Assembly: GCF_014836335.1 (NCBI RefSeq)
Contig: NZ_JACSRA010000013.1
Coordinates: forward strand, 1 to 64,000
Length of the DNA stretch: 64,000 nt
Source of the DNA: Clostridium cibarium
GTDB lineage: Bacteria; Bacillota; Clostridia; Clostridiales; Clostridiaceae
Reading direction: 5' to 3'
Part shown: positions 28,939 to 38,800 of the stretch, piece by piece
Layout of the letters: each line of letters begins with the position of its first letter
Numbering within the stretch: the stretch's first letter is position 1
Made by a program: the position numbers and the translations under genes
The notes under the pieces: generated by a model
The model's input: the letters and a program-made list of their open reading frames with translations, nothing else
Database searches by the model: none
Told to the model about the DNA's origin: nothing

Positions 28939-30624
28939 TTACCCTTCCTTTACAGCATTCTCCTTAATTTTCTTAAGGCGCTTCATTACATCGTTTTCTC
29001 CACGACCAAAGTAATCATGTAATTTTACATATTCTTTATAAATAGCTTCATATCTCTTCATATTTTCAGGGATAGGTTTTATAGATTGTTCCTTAAGTCT
29101 TGTCATCTTTTTAGATGCCTCTTCTATAGAATCAAATCCTCCAAGTTCCTTTCCTGCTGCAACTGCAGCAAACATAGCTGCACCTATTGCAGGTGCTTGA
29201 AGATGTTCAGCTATAAATATTTCTTTTCCTGTTATATCTGCATATATTTGATTTAACATTTGATTTTTATGAGGTAATCCTCCACAAACAATAAGCTTGT
29301 CGATTTTTATATCATTTTTTTCAAAATTATCTATAATTAATCTCTTACCAAAAGCTGTAGCTTCTATTAATGCTCTATAAATTTCTTCTGGCTTTGTTTC
29401 AAGATTCATACCAAAGATAAGTCCTGTAAGATCAGTATCTACTAAGATAGATCTATTTCCATTCCACCAATCTAAGGCTAATAGTCCACTTTCGCCAATA
29501 TTTAATCTCTTAGCTTTCTCTTCTAGTAATTGATGAATATTCATATTTCTTTCATTTGCTTCATTAAAATATCTTTCTGGAACTTGATTTTTAACAAACC
29601 AAGCAAATATATCACCAACAGCATTTTGTCCTGACTCATAAGCATAATAACCTGGTACTGCTCCATCTTTTACTACACCACATATCCCTGGTACTGGAAC
29701 CTCTTTATTTCCAAGTGTAATATCACAAGTTGATGTTCCCATAATATTAAGCATTGTTCCTGCTTCAATAACTCCAGTTGGAGCAACTGATACATGAGCA
29801 TCTACATTTCCTATAGCTACTGGTATACCTGTGTTTAGCCCTGTAGCTTCTGCTACTTTCGATAAAAGATTTCCAGCCTTCTCTCCAACGGAATAGAAAG
29901 TTGTTCCTATCTTTTCTTCTATAACGTTTTCCATCAATGGATTTAAAGCTTTAAAAAATTCTTTGCTTGGAAATTCTGTTTCTGCATTCCAAATAGCTTT
30001 ATAACCAGCAGTTGTCTTATTACGCATTTCTACTCCAGTTAACTGCCAGGTAATCCAATCTGTAGCTTCTATAAATCTATCCATTTCTTTATAAACTTCT
30101 GGTGCTTCTTCAGCTATCTGCATTAGTTTTGGAAATAACCATTCAGATGAAATCTTACCTCCATAATATTTAAGCCAAGCTTCATTCCTCTTTCTTGCAA
30201 TGGCATTCAGCTCATCTGCTTGTCCTTGTGCAGCATGATGTTTCCATAGTTTTACCCATGCATGAGGATTATCGTGCCATCTATCAATATTCATTAAAGG
30301 AGTTCCATCTGCCTTAACAGGAAGAACGGTACAAGATGTGAAATCAACAGAGACACCAATAATGTCATCCTTTGATATTGTTTTACAAGCCTCTTGAACT
30401 GCTTTTTTAACAGTTGTAATAAAACAATTGTAATAATCATTTGGATTCTGAAGTGCCCAGTCGTTGCCAAGCTTAATATTAGTTCCTGGCAAATATTCAT
30501 CTATAACTGCATCAGGATAATCCATAACATCTGATGATAAAACCTCACCATCTTCTAAGCTAACAACTACTGCTCTTGCAGACAAAGATCCAAAATCAAC
30601 TCCAACAGTATATTTATTTGACAT
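28939..30624 (-). CDS. araB: L-ribulokinase
   Basis: A 561-residue FGGY-family kinase that phosphorylates L-ribulose with ATP. The N-terminal [15 protein letters not shown] is the phosphate-binding motif, and [10 protein letters not shown] and CGGLPHKN are conserved downstream. It is the first gene of the arabinose operon, which runs araB-araD-araA-tal-tkt-galM. A strong promoter with an AraR box inside it lies upstream, and a cre site lies between promoter and start codon. Confidence 0.97.
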   Translation of the reverse strand: MSNKYTVGVDFGSLSARAVVVSLEDGEVLSSDVMDYPDAVIDEYLPGTNIKLGNDWALQNPNDYYNCFITTVKKAVQEACKTISKDDIIGVSVDFTSCTVLPVKADGTPLMNIDRWHDNPHAWVKLWKHHAAQGQADELNAIARKRNEAWLKYYGGKISSEWLFPKLMQIAEEAPEVYKEMDRFIEATDWITWQLTGVEMRNKTTAGYKAIWNAETEFPSKEFFKALNPLMENVIEEKIGTTFYSVGEKAGNLLSKVAEATGLNTGIPVAIGNVDAHVSVAPTGVIEAGTMLNIMGTSTCDITLGNKEVPVPGICGVVKDGAVPGYYAYESGQNAVGDIFAWFVKNQVPERYFNEANERNMNIHQLLEEKAKRLNIGESGLLALDWWNGNRSILVDTDLTGLIFGMNLETKPEEIYRALIEATAFGKRLIIDNFEKNDIKIDKLIVCGGLPHKNQMLNQIYADITGKEIFIAEHLQAPAIGAAMFAAVAAGKELGGFDSIEEASKKMTRLKEQSIKPIPENMKRYEAIYKEYVKLHDYFGRGENDVMKRLKKIKENAVKEG

Positions 30625-30649
30625 TTTTACCGACCACCTTTTCTTAAGT

Positions 30650-30664
30650 TAATCGCTTTCATAA
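30650..30664 (-). promoter_or_regulatory. cre site before araB
   Basis: On the minus strand, TGAAAGCGATTAAC matches the CcpA consensus TGWAANCGNTNWCA at 12 of 14 positions. It lies between the promoter and the araB start, where CcpA would repress as a roadblock. A 15-base core is repeated exactly before araE. Confidence 0.7.
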
Positions 30665-30668
30665 GAAA

Positions 30669-30697
30669 AGCATAATATTCATACGTACAAATGTCAA
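30669..30697 (-). promoter_or_regulatory. araB promoter with embedded AraR box
   Basis: On the minus strand, TTGACA (30692-30697) and TATGCT (30669-30674) are 17 bp apart. The AraR box (30677-30692, minus strand ATTTGTACGTATGAAT) fills the spacer. It differs from the Bacillus box ATTTGTACGTACAAAT at two positions. Repressor bound here would exclude RNA polymerase. Confidence 0.85.
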
Positions 30698-30710
30698 TAT
30701 TTATTTTTAA

Positions 30711-30726
30711 ATTTATACGTACTAAT
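30711..30726. promoter_or_regulatory. second AraR box in the araB-araR intergenic region
   Basis: ATTTATACGTACTAAT fits the AraR box pattern with the central TACGTA. It lies 34 bases from the first box, about three helical turns, which suits cooperative binding between araB and the divergent araR promoter. Confidence 0.8.
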
Positions 30727-30739
30727 ATTCTACATAATG

Positions 30740-30768
30740 TTGTTAAGTCAGTTCAATTTTGATATAAT
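30740..30768 (+). promoter_or_regulatory. araR promoter
   Basis: TTGTTA (30740-30745) and a consensus TATAAT (30763-30768) are 17 bp apart, about 30 bases upstream of the araR start. The nearby AraR box suggests autoregulation. Confidence 0.7.
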
Positions 30769-30799
30769 TTATGTAAAATATTTTATTTAGGAGAAGATC

Positions 30800-31891
30800 A
30801 TGAAACACAAATATGAAGAGGTAGAAGAAAGTATTATAGACTGGGCCAAAACTGGCAGATACAAACCTCACGAAAAAATACCAACTGAATCAGAATTAAT
30901 GGAAATATTCAAGGTAAGTAGGCATACTATAAGAAAAGCCATAGGTGATCTAGTTTCTTTACAATATGTTTATAGAATCCAAGGAAGTGGCATTTATTTA
31001 TCTAATTGGACAGAAAATAGCACTAATATCATAGATACAAAAAATGTAGCCGTACTTACAACTCACATATCTAATTATATTTTTCCAGACATAATTAGAG
31101 GTATGGAAGATACTCTTTATTCTGAGTCCTATTCACTTTTATTATCTTCAACAAACAACAACGTTATGTTCGAAAACAGCAATTTAAAAAATTTGTTAGC
31201 TCACAAAATAGATGGACTTATTTTAGAACCAACAAAGAGTGCATATCAAAGTCAAAATATTGGGTATCTAAACAACATAATTGACAAAAATATCCCATTT
31301 GTAATGATAAATGCTTGTTACGCCGGACTAGATTCGCCAAGCCTTAGAGTAGATGACTTTAAAGGTGGAAAACTTGCAACAAATCATCTAATATCCTTAG
31401 GGCATACAAATTTGATGGGTATTTTTAAAGTTGATGATTCTCAAGGGATTAATAGAATGAACGGATTTATTTCAGAATGCCAAGAAAATAATATTGCACC
31501 TATACCAGGACAAATTTTAACTTATCTTTCTGAAGAAATAACCACATCCCTTCCACCAAAAATAGAATATGCATTAAAATCTGTAAAAAAGCCTACAGGA
31601 ATCTTTTGCTATAATGATGAAATAGCATTTATGGTATTAACCATTGCTGAAAAACTTAATTTAAGAGTTCCCGAAGATCTTTCAATTGTGGGCTTTGATG
31701 ATTCTCATCTTGCAGTAGTAATGAATCCTAATCTAACTTCCATAACTCACCCCAAAGAGCAAATGGGTAAAGATGCTGCTAACTTAATTATAAAATTAAT
31801 TAATAACAATAATAAATTTGAACCTACTGATTCAATTCTTTATGATCCAGAACTTGTTGTTAGAAATTCAACCTGTGAAATAAAAAAATAA
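30800..31891 (+). CDS. araR: arabinose-responsive repressor AraR
   Basis: A 363-residue repressor with a GntR-type winged helix at the N-terminus (about residues 1-70, EKIPTESELMEIFKVSRHTIRKAI). It is joined to a LacI-type sugar-binding domain (about 80-360, with VAVLTTHISNYIFPDIIRG and GFDDSHLAVVMNP). This chimeric architecture is that of Bacillus AraR. It is divergent from araBDA, with two AraR boxes between them, and is followed by the araE-like transporter with a third box. L-arabinose is the expected inducer. AGGAGA precedes the ATG. Confidence 0.95.
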   Translation: MKHKYEEVEESIIDWAKTGRYKPHEKIPTESELMEIFKVSRHTIRKAIGDLVSLQYVYRIQGSGIYLSNWTENSTNIIDTKNVAVLTTHISNYIFPDIIRGMEDTLYSESYSLLLSSTNNNVMFENSNLKNLLAHKIDGLILEPTKSAYQSQNIGYLNNIIDKNIPFVMINACYAGLDSPSLRVDDFKGGKLATNHLISLGHTNLMGIFKVDDSQGINRMNGFISECQENNIAPIPGQILTYLSEEITTSLPPKIEYALKSVKKPTGIFCYNDEIAFMVLTIAEKLNLRVPEDLSIVGFDDSHLAVVMNPNLTSITHPKEQMGKDAANLIIKLINNNNKFEPTDSILYDPELVVRNSTCEIKK

Positions 31892-31897
31892 TTTTTT

Positions 31898-31930
31898 AAG
31901 TCCTCTGCACTAAGACTGCAAGGGACTTTT
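31898..31930 (+). terminator. araR terminator
   Basis: The hairpin pairs AAGTCC with GGACTT and TGCA with TGCA around a small loop, followed by TTTTC. It lies seven bases after the araR stop codon. Confidence 0.7.
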
Positions 31931-31948
31931 CTTTTCTTCTTTATTCCA

Positions 31949-31981
31949 ATTTGTACGTATAAAAAATTTTTTTGTATTGAC
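31949..31981 (+). promoter_or_regulatory. araE promoter region with AraR box
   Basis: An AraR box, ATTTGTACGTATAAAA, lies at 31949-31964. It is followed by a consensus -35 TTGACA at 31976-31981 and a weak -10 TACCAT 17 bp downstream. The spacer AATTATACAGATAAAT faintly resembles a second, degenerate box in the position used at araB. Confidence 0.75.
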
Positions 31982-32012
31982 AATTATACAGATAAATATT
32001 ACCATTTAAGAG

Positions 32013-32027
32013 TAATCGCTTTCATAA
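32013..32027 (+). promoter_or_regulatory. cre site before araE
   Basis: On the minus strand, TGAAAGCGATTACT matches the CcpA consensus at 13 of 14 positions. It shares TAATCGCTTTCATAA exactly with the site before araB and lies downstream of the promoter, the same arrangement. Confidence 0.7.
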
Positions 32028-32073
32028 AAAGTTAATATTGTTTAAATATACTAAATTTAAGGAGGAGTTTTCA

Positions 32074-33480
32074 ATGGAAGGAAACAATTCACATAAGCAT
32101 TCTTTATTATTTATAATCTTAATTTCTTGTGCTGCAGGTCTTGGCGGTTTACTATATGGTTACGACACTGCAGTAATATCCGGTGCAATAGGTTTTCTAA
32201 AACAACTATATAACCTATCCCCTGCTATGGAAGGTTTCGTAATTTCTAGTATTATGGTTGGTGGTGTCATCGGTGTTGGTTTTTCTGGTTTTTTAGGTGA
32301 TGCTATCGGTAGAAGAAAGGTCTTAATGATTGCAGCTGCATTATTTGCTATTTCCGCTGTAATTTCTGCTGCTTCTACTACTGTATTCGTCTTAATATTT
32401 GCTCGTATAATAGGTGGACTAGGTATTGGAATGGCATCAGCATTATCAGTAACATACATCACTGAATGTGCTCCTCCATCAATACGTGGTAGGTTATCTT
32501 CTCTGTATCAGTTATTTACTATATTCGGTATTTCAATAACTTATTTTGTCAATCTTGCAATCGTAAACATGGGTGGAGATTCCTGGAGAATTTCTACAGG
32601 TTGGAGATATATGTTAGCATGTGGAACTCTTCCAGCTGTAATATTTTTATTAACTCTATTCTTTGTTCCTGAAAGTCCACGTTTCTTAGTTAAATCCGGT
32701 AATCTTGAAAAAGCATCTGCTGTTTTAACTAAAATTAATGGTCCTAAAATAGCAAAAGAAGAACTTGATTCTATTTCAAAATCTATTGACTCTGAAAAGG
32801 ATTCATCATTAAAACAACTTTTTCAACCTGGACTTCGTAGTGCTCTATATATAGGTATTTTCTTAGCTATATTTAATCAAGCTATTGGTATGAACTCAAT
32901 TACTTACTATGGTCCTGAAATATTTCAAATGATCGGGTTTAAGAGTAATTCAAGTTTCCTTGCTACAAGCATTATAGGTGTAGTTGAAATTTTCTCAACT
33001 GTTTTAGCCATGTTCTTAATAGATAAACTTGGTCGTAAAAAGTTAATGGAAATAGGTTCAGCTCTTATGGCAATTTTCATGCTATTAATCGGAACTTCTT
33101 TCTATATACATCTTTCTAATGGATATTTAATCTTATTATTTATTGTTTGCTTTGTTGTTTCTTTCTGTATTTCAATGGGACCTATTCCTTGGATTATGAT
33201 TCCTGAAATATTCCCTAATCATTTAAGAGCACGTGCAACAGGTATAGCAACAATTTTCTTATGGGGTGCTAACTGGGCTATTGGTCAATTTACACCAATG
33301 CTTCTAAATGGTATTGGAGGAGCTTATACTTTCTGGATGTTCTGTGGAATAAATGTATTTTGTTTTATAATAGTTAAAACTAAAGTTCCAGAAACTAAGA
33401 ATAAATCTTTAGAAGAAATAGAAAAATTCTGGCTTCCTAAATCCAAAAAACATGTTTCACCTTCTTTGGATGCAAAATAA
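32074..33480 (+). CDS. araE: MFS sugar porter, probable L-arabinose:H+ symporter
   Basis: A 468-residue, 12-helix transporter of the sugar porter family (XylE/AraE/GLUT). The signature motifs GGLLYGYDTAVISGA, GFLGDAIGRRK, PESPRFL, DKLGRKKLM and PETKNKSLEEIE are in the expected order. The start at 32074 has a perfect AAGGAGG; an upstream TTG at 32038 lacks one. An AraR box and a cre site precede it, so arabinose is the likely substrate, though family members also carry xylose or galactose. Confidence 0.87.
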   Translation: MEGNNSHKHSLLFIILISCAAGLGGLLYGYDTAVISGAIGFLKQLYNLSPAMEGFVISSIMVGGVIGVGFSGFLGDAIGRRKVLMIAAALFAISAVISAASTTVFVLIFARIIGGLGIGMASALSVTYITECAPPSIRGRLSSLYQLFTIFGISITYFVNLAIVNMGGDSWRISTGWRYMLACGTLPAVIFLLTLFFVPESPRFLVKSGNLEKASAVLTKINGPKIAKEELDSISKSIDSEKDSSLKQLFQPGLRSALYIGIFLAIFNQAIGMNSITYYGPEIFQMIGFKSNSSFLATSIIGVVEIFSTVLAMFLIDKLGRKKLMEIGSALMAIFMLLIGTSFYIHLSNGYLILLFIVCFVVSFCISMGPIPWIMIPEIFPNHLRARATGIATIFLWGANWAIGQFTPMLLNGIGGAYTFWMFCGINVFCFIIVKTKVPETKNKSLEEIEKFWLPKSKKHVSPSLDAK

Positions 33481-33522
33481 TTTAATATAAAGAATCCGTA
33501 ACCCTTTAATAAAATTTTATAT

Positions 33523-33570
33523 AAATTAGAAAGATGATTACTGAACATTCAGTAATCATCTTTCTAATTT
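33523..33570. terminator. long bidirectional terminator after araE
   Basis: A perfect 22-bp stem (33523-33544 with 33549-33570) and a four-base loop. The tails read AAATT and AATTT, so either strand may use it. It separates araE from the convergent amino acid permease. Confidence 0.8.
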
Positions 33571-33661
33571 ATGCTATTAATCTAATTTTACCTTCACAAA
33601 CCTTATGTCCATTAATCCTCATTATATTTTTTCAATAACATTATAAATATTAAAACTTCAT

Positions 33662-35131
33662 TTACTCATTAGCTTTTTTAGTAAGATTTCTTTTATCATT
33701 ATCTTTTTTTATAATCTCCTCTGCTAACTCTTTTGAAAATTCTACTGCTAATTTCCCCCTATACCTCTTAATATTTAAACTTCTAACAGCTAAATTTTGA
33801 GCTTTGGAGCTACTAAAAGATTTCATTCCAAGATAAATTAATGAATATAATGCTATCATTACAACTCCAGCTATAAGTCCTACTCCTTGACCTGAAATGA
33901 ATGGCATACTTAAAATAACAACAATCATGCCTATTAGAGCAAATAAAGATGCATAGGGAAATCCAGACATCTTCCCCTTTCCATCATTAGAATATCTATT
34001 CATTTTGCGAAATCGTATATGAATAGCCAAAATTACTACATATGTAAAAAGAAATGCAAAGCCACTTGAACTTATTAAAAACAAATATACTCTTGGAAAC
34101 AAAAGACCTAGCCATAATGCTATTAACATTGAAAGTCCAGAAAACAACATTCCTCGGAAAGGTACATCTCTTTTATCTTTTAACCACCTTGGCGCCTGAC
34201 CTTCATCTGCAAGTGATCTCATCATCCTTCCAATTCCAAACATAGATGCCAGTGAAGCAGATAGTATTGCTGTAATAAGAACTAAATTCATAACTGCACT
34301 AGCCCATCCCATTCCCCATCTATTAAGAGCAACTACCATAGGGCTTATACTCTCACTTAGTTCAGCTGTTGGAACAATTGGAAGTAATACAATAACAGAA
34401 AGTATATATAACCCTACAAGTCCAAAAACAGTATTTCTAATTGCTTTTGGAACTGTTTCCCTAGGATTGGCTGTTTCTGATGCAGCTAATCCAATTATTT
34501 CAAAACCTGCATAGGCAAATATAACTATAAGCATGCTGCCTGCAATGCCCTTTAATCCTCCTGCCATAAAAGGCTCCCTAGCTAACTCTCCAACTCCAAT
34601 TGCTGAAGTTCCTGGAATTATTCCTGTAATCAATAGCACTGATATAATAATAAAAAAAACTATTGCTAATAATTTCACTGAAGCAAGACTGCTTGCTAAC
34701 TTACCTATCTTATCTGCTCCTAAAAGATTAAGCAGAGTAACAGCAATTATTATTATGCTTCCCATCAATGATACAGGTATTTTAGGAAGCCAATTAAGTA
34801 TCAAAATTGATACAGCAGTAGCTTCACTAGACATAGAAAGAATCATTCCAGTCCAATACACCCAGCCTACAACAAATCCAGTTCCTGGTCCAAATACCTG
34901 TGTTGCAAAAGTACGGAAGGAGCCAGAATGAGGGTTTGCTACAGTTAGCTCAGATAAGGCATATAGTATATAATAAACTAATATACCTCCTAAAATATAA
35001 GATACTATAATAGAAGGTCCTGCCGCATTTATGGCTACAGAAGATCCAAGAAAAAATGAACCTCCTATAACAGTTCCTAGAGTCATCATTGTAAGATGAC
35101 CTGCTGATAATCCTTGATGTTTTTTTTCCAT
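33662..35131 (-). CDS. APC-family amino acid permease
   Basis: A 489-residue protein with about 12 membrane segments, of the amino acid-polyamine-organocation superfamily. The N-terminal GHLTMMTLGTVIGGSFFLGSS corresponds to the broken first helix that holds the substrate-binding GxIG-type motif. IFAYAGFEIIGLAASETANP is the conserved sixth helix. A charged tail of about 45 residues ends the protein. It is apparently monocistronic, and the sequence does not identify the amino acid carried. Confidence 0.85.
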   Translation of the reverse strand: MEKKHQGLSAGHLTMMTLGTVIGGSFFLGSSVAINAAGPSIIVSYILGGILVYYILYALSELTVANPHSGSFRTFATQVFGPGTGFVVGWVYWTGMILSMSSEATAVSILILNWLPKIPVSLMGSIIIIAVTLLNLLGADKIGKLASSLASVKLLAIVFFIIISVLLITGIIPGTSAIGVGELAREPFMAGGLKGIAGSMLIVIFAYAGFEIIGLAASETANPRETVPKAIRNTVFGLVGLYILSVIVLLPIVPTAELSESISPMVVALNRWGMGWASAVMNLVLITAILSASLASMFGIGRMMRSLADEGQAPRWLKDKRDVPFRGMLFSGLSMLIALWLGLLFPRVYLFLISSSGFAFLFTYVVILAIHIRFRKMNRYSNDGKGKMSGFPYASLFALIGMIVVILSMPFISGQGVGLIAGVVMIALYSLIYLGMKSFSSSKAQNLAVRSLNIKRYRGKLAVEFSKELAEEIIKKDNDKRNLTKKANE

Positions 35132-35224
35132 AATACTCTCGCCTCCCAGACTAAACCAATCTAAAACTAATAGTATTATTCCTCAAATATTTAAATACAT
35201 TCAGTTTCTTAATAAATAAATTAA

Positions 35225-35244
35225 GGATAGAATTTCTTCTATCC
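35225..35244 (-). terminator. terminator of the MIF-like tautomerase gene
   Basis: An 8-bp stem, GGATAGAA with TTCTATCC, and a four-base loop, followed on the minus strand by a T-rich tail, 18 bases past the stop. Confidence 0.7.
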
Positions 35245-35261
35245 CTGAGTATATAAAATAT

Positions 35262-35606
35262 TTAAAAATTTCTTCCGTTCCATCCCCAATCACTAACTTC
35301 CTCATACTTAACATATATTTCATTTTGAGGTATTTCTAATTCTTCTTCATAAATATTACAAATAGCTTCTGTTAATTTTTCATAAGCATCTTTACTTGTT
35401 TTTCCGAATATTTTAACTTCTACAAAAGCACCCTTTTCCAGCTTCTCTCCAGCAAAATATAATGAATATTCATCTTCGAAGCCAACCATTAAATAAGTCT
35501 CACTTTTTCCTGGAATTAATTCTATAGCCTTTCCTAACTTCGTTTTTATAATTCCTTCTTTTTCTTTTGAGATTTTAACACTAACTTTTGATCCTATAAA
35601 TGGCAT
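35262..35606 (-). CDS. MIF-like tautomerase-superfamily protein
   Basis: A 114-residue protein that resembles macrophage migration inhibitory factor. After removal of the start methionine it begins with proline (MPFIGSKV), the catalytic residue of the superfamily. It ends with a DWGWNGRNF segment that parallels the VGWNNSTFA end of mammalian MIF. Length and the NEIYVKYEEV strand also fit. An upstream start at 35624 would bury the proline; AAAGGGGAT before ATG 35606 supports the short form. The substrate and role are unknown. Confidence 0.72.
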   Translation of the reverse strand: MPFIGSKVSVKISKEKEGIIKTKLGKAIELIPGKSETYLMVGFEDEYSLYFAGEKLEKGAFVEVKIFGKTSKDAYEKLTEAICNIYEEELEIPQNEIYVKYEEVSDWGWNGRNF

Positions 35607-35825
35607 TATTCTATCCCCTTTCAAATTAAACTTATATATTAATATTACAATATAATTTTATTATGTACTATATTTCTTAGAAATAGTGCCTAATAGCCTC
35701 AGAAAAATATAATACCTAAAAAGGATATTTCAAAGCTTATAAAAAATCCAAATCATAAAATATATATTTTTATGTCAGCAAATCCAAGAAATTTTAGGTA
35801 ATATATGGTAAAATAGAGATAAGAA

Positions 35826-35839
35826 AGTAAACGTTATCT
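35826..35839 (+). promoter_or_regulatory. cre-like site before the double GH43 gene
   Basis: AGTAAACGTTATCT matches the CcpA consensus at 12 of 14 positions. It lies about 55 bases before the start codon, just downstream of a TAAAAT that could be a -10 element. Confidence 0.55.
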
Positions 35840-35893
35840 GAAAGGAGGGTATAAATTTTAAAATAAAAATTTTAACATTTGGAGGGAATTTTT

Positions 35894-38800
35894 ATGAAAA
35901 GAATAAAAATTAAAAAACTTTATAAGAGAACAGCGTTTGTAGTAATTGCTAGTATGATATTTTCAATAATGCCTGAAGGATTTATTGCAAAAGCTGATAG
36001 TAAAGATTCAGAAAATCACTTAAAACTACATTATGATTTTAGTCAAAAGGACGGCAATATCGTTAATGATATTTCTAATAATGGAAATAACGGACAATTA
36101 TTGGGAGGTGCTACTTATGTAGATGATATTGGTGATGGAGCTTTACAGCTTGATGGTGTTAATGGATATGTGAAATTGCCAGATAATATTACTAAAGGAC
36201 TAACTGATTTTACAATTAGTACAACTTATGAGATAGACTCTGTTTCACAATGGTCTAGACTTTTTGACTTTGGAAGTGGTGTAGATAATTATATGTTCTA
36301 TACTCCAACATCTAATCAAAGTACTTCAAGAATTGCCTTTAGTAAAAACTCTAAAGAGGCTTATTACAATACAACAAGGTTAGTAAATGACACTAATTCT
36401 TGGAGAAACTTAACTTTAGTTATGTCTAAAGGAAATTTAACTATTTATGATAATGGTGATGAAATATTAAATAAACAGGTGAATATAAATTTAAATGATT
36501 TAGGAAACACCACAAGAAACTTTATTGGAAAATCTCAATATGATGGAATACTTTCAAAATATACTGATCCTTATTTTAAAGGTAAAATAGCTGATTTTAA
36601 AATATATGACACAGCACTGGATAAAGAGAATGTAAAAGAGTTATCTTCAGGCTTAGAAGAGGATTTATTAAATACTGATGTAAAAAAATTATCATTAAAT
36701 AATACAGAAGTTAGTGAAGATATCACTTTACCCTTAGCTGGAGAACATGGCTCAAAAGTCACTTGGATATCAAGTAATAATGATGTTATAACTTCAGAGG
36801 GTAAAGTTACTAGACAAGCTGTAGATACTAAAGTTAAATTAACAGCAACAGTAACTAGAGGAAACCTAACTGCTACAAAAAATTTTGATATTATAGTTTT
36901 AGCTCCAAATCAAAAGGAAGATATAAAAAAAGATTTTAATGAATTATCTGTTGGACTTGTTACTGTAGCAACTGAAGATTTATATCTCAAAACAGCTACA
37001 AAATATGGGTCAACTGTTTCATGGAAATCTTCAGATACATCATTAATAGAAGACAATGGAAAAGTTCATAGACCTGAAAAAGGAGAAGGAAATCAAAATG
37101 CAACTTTAACTGCCACAATAAAGAATGATGAATATACTATGTCTAAAGATTTTAATATAAAGGTTTTAGAAGAATATTCAGCATATATAATGGCTTATTT
37201 CACAGGAGAGCAAACTGAAATAAGTGATTCATTACATCTTGCTTATAGTTATGATGGTGTAAATTGGACACCTCTTAATAATAATAAAGGTATTTTGTTC
37301 CCAAAGACAGGAACTAAGCATATCCGTGATCCTTTCTTATTTAGAAAACAAGATGGATCATTTGGATTACTTGCGACTAACAATTGGAACGACAATAAAA
37401 TTTACACTTGGAATTCTAATGATATGATCAATTATAGTGATGAAAATCTTGTTACTATGAATTCAGATGGACAACATACATGGGCACCAGAATGTATTTA
37501 TGATAAGAAAAATGGACAATATAGAATCTTCTGGTCTGGCAATGTTATTTACTCTAATACAACAAAGGATTTTAAAACTATGTCAGAGCCTAAGGAATAC
37601 TTTAATCCAGGTTATTCAGTAATTGATGCAACTGTTGTAGAAAATAATGATTCCTATTACATGATTTATAAAGATGAAACTAATTCTGGTAAGAGTATAA
37701 AAGTTGCTAAGTCTAATTCTTTAGAACCAGGTAGTTTTAATGTTATCACTAATAATTTCATAACAGATGCTAAATGTGAAGGACCAACAATAGTTAAATC
37801 CTTAAATTCAAAGGATTGGTATGTATTATATGACAGATATTACGAAGGTAAATGGGGAGCAGTAAAAAATACAAACCTTGATAACGAAGCTGACTGGAAA
37901 GCATTAAGTGATACTGAGTTTACAGTACCGAAAGGCGCAAGACATGGAAGCACTGTTAAGGTTACAGAAGCTGAACTTGATAACTTAAAAAATAAATTAG
38001 GAAAAGTAACTAATACTGGTGTGGAAGATATTAATATTACAACTAAAGAAGGGGTAAAGCCAGAACTTCCAAAGCAAGTTAAAATGAAATATAGTGATGG
38101 CTCAACCGATGACATGAATGTAAACTGGGAGAATATTGATGAAAGAAAGTATAAAAGTGAAGGTTCTTTTGAAGTTAAAGGAACTGTTCCAAATTTGTAT
38201 GAATACTCTAATCCATTGATTCAACAAAGAGCCGACCCATATATATACAAACATTCTGATGGATATTATTATTTTACAGCTACAGTTCCTGAATATGATA
38301 AAATTGTTTTACGAAGAGCAAAAACAATTGAAGGGTTAAAGGATGCAGAGGAAGTTAAAATATGGACAAAACATGCTACTGGAGAAATGGGTTCTCACAT
38401 ATGGGCACCAGAGCTTCATTATATTGATGGAAGATGGTATATGTATTTTGCTGCTGGAGCAGCAGAAGATGTATGGGCAATAAAACCCTATGTGCTTGAA
38501 TGTAATGGAGATAATCCAATAGATGGAACTTGGACTGAAAAAGGAGTTGTACAAAAAGCAACTGAAAATAATTCTGTAGTTAATGCATTTTCTAACTTTT
38601 CACTTGATGCCACAACCTTTGAAATTAATGGACAAAGATATCTAGTATGGGCACAAAAAGATTCAGCAGGTAATTCAAACTTATATATGGACAAGATGGT
38701 AAATCCATATACAATAGAAGGTAACCCAATCCTTTTAACAAAACCTGAATACGGCTGGGAAACTATTAGATTTAATGTTAATGAAGGACCTACAGTTATT

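Noticed and set aside
35132..35261. Possible T-box or amino acid riboswitch before the permease
   Set aside because: The region is only about 90 bases of plain AT-rich sequence apart from the neighbouring gene's terminator, with no T-box sequence.
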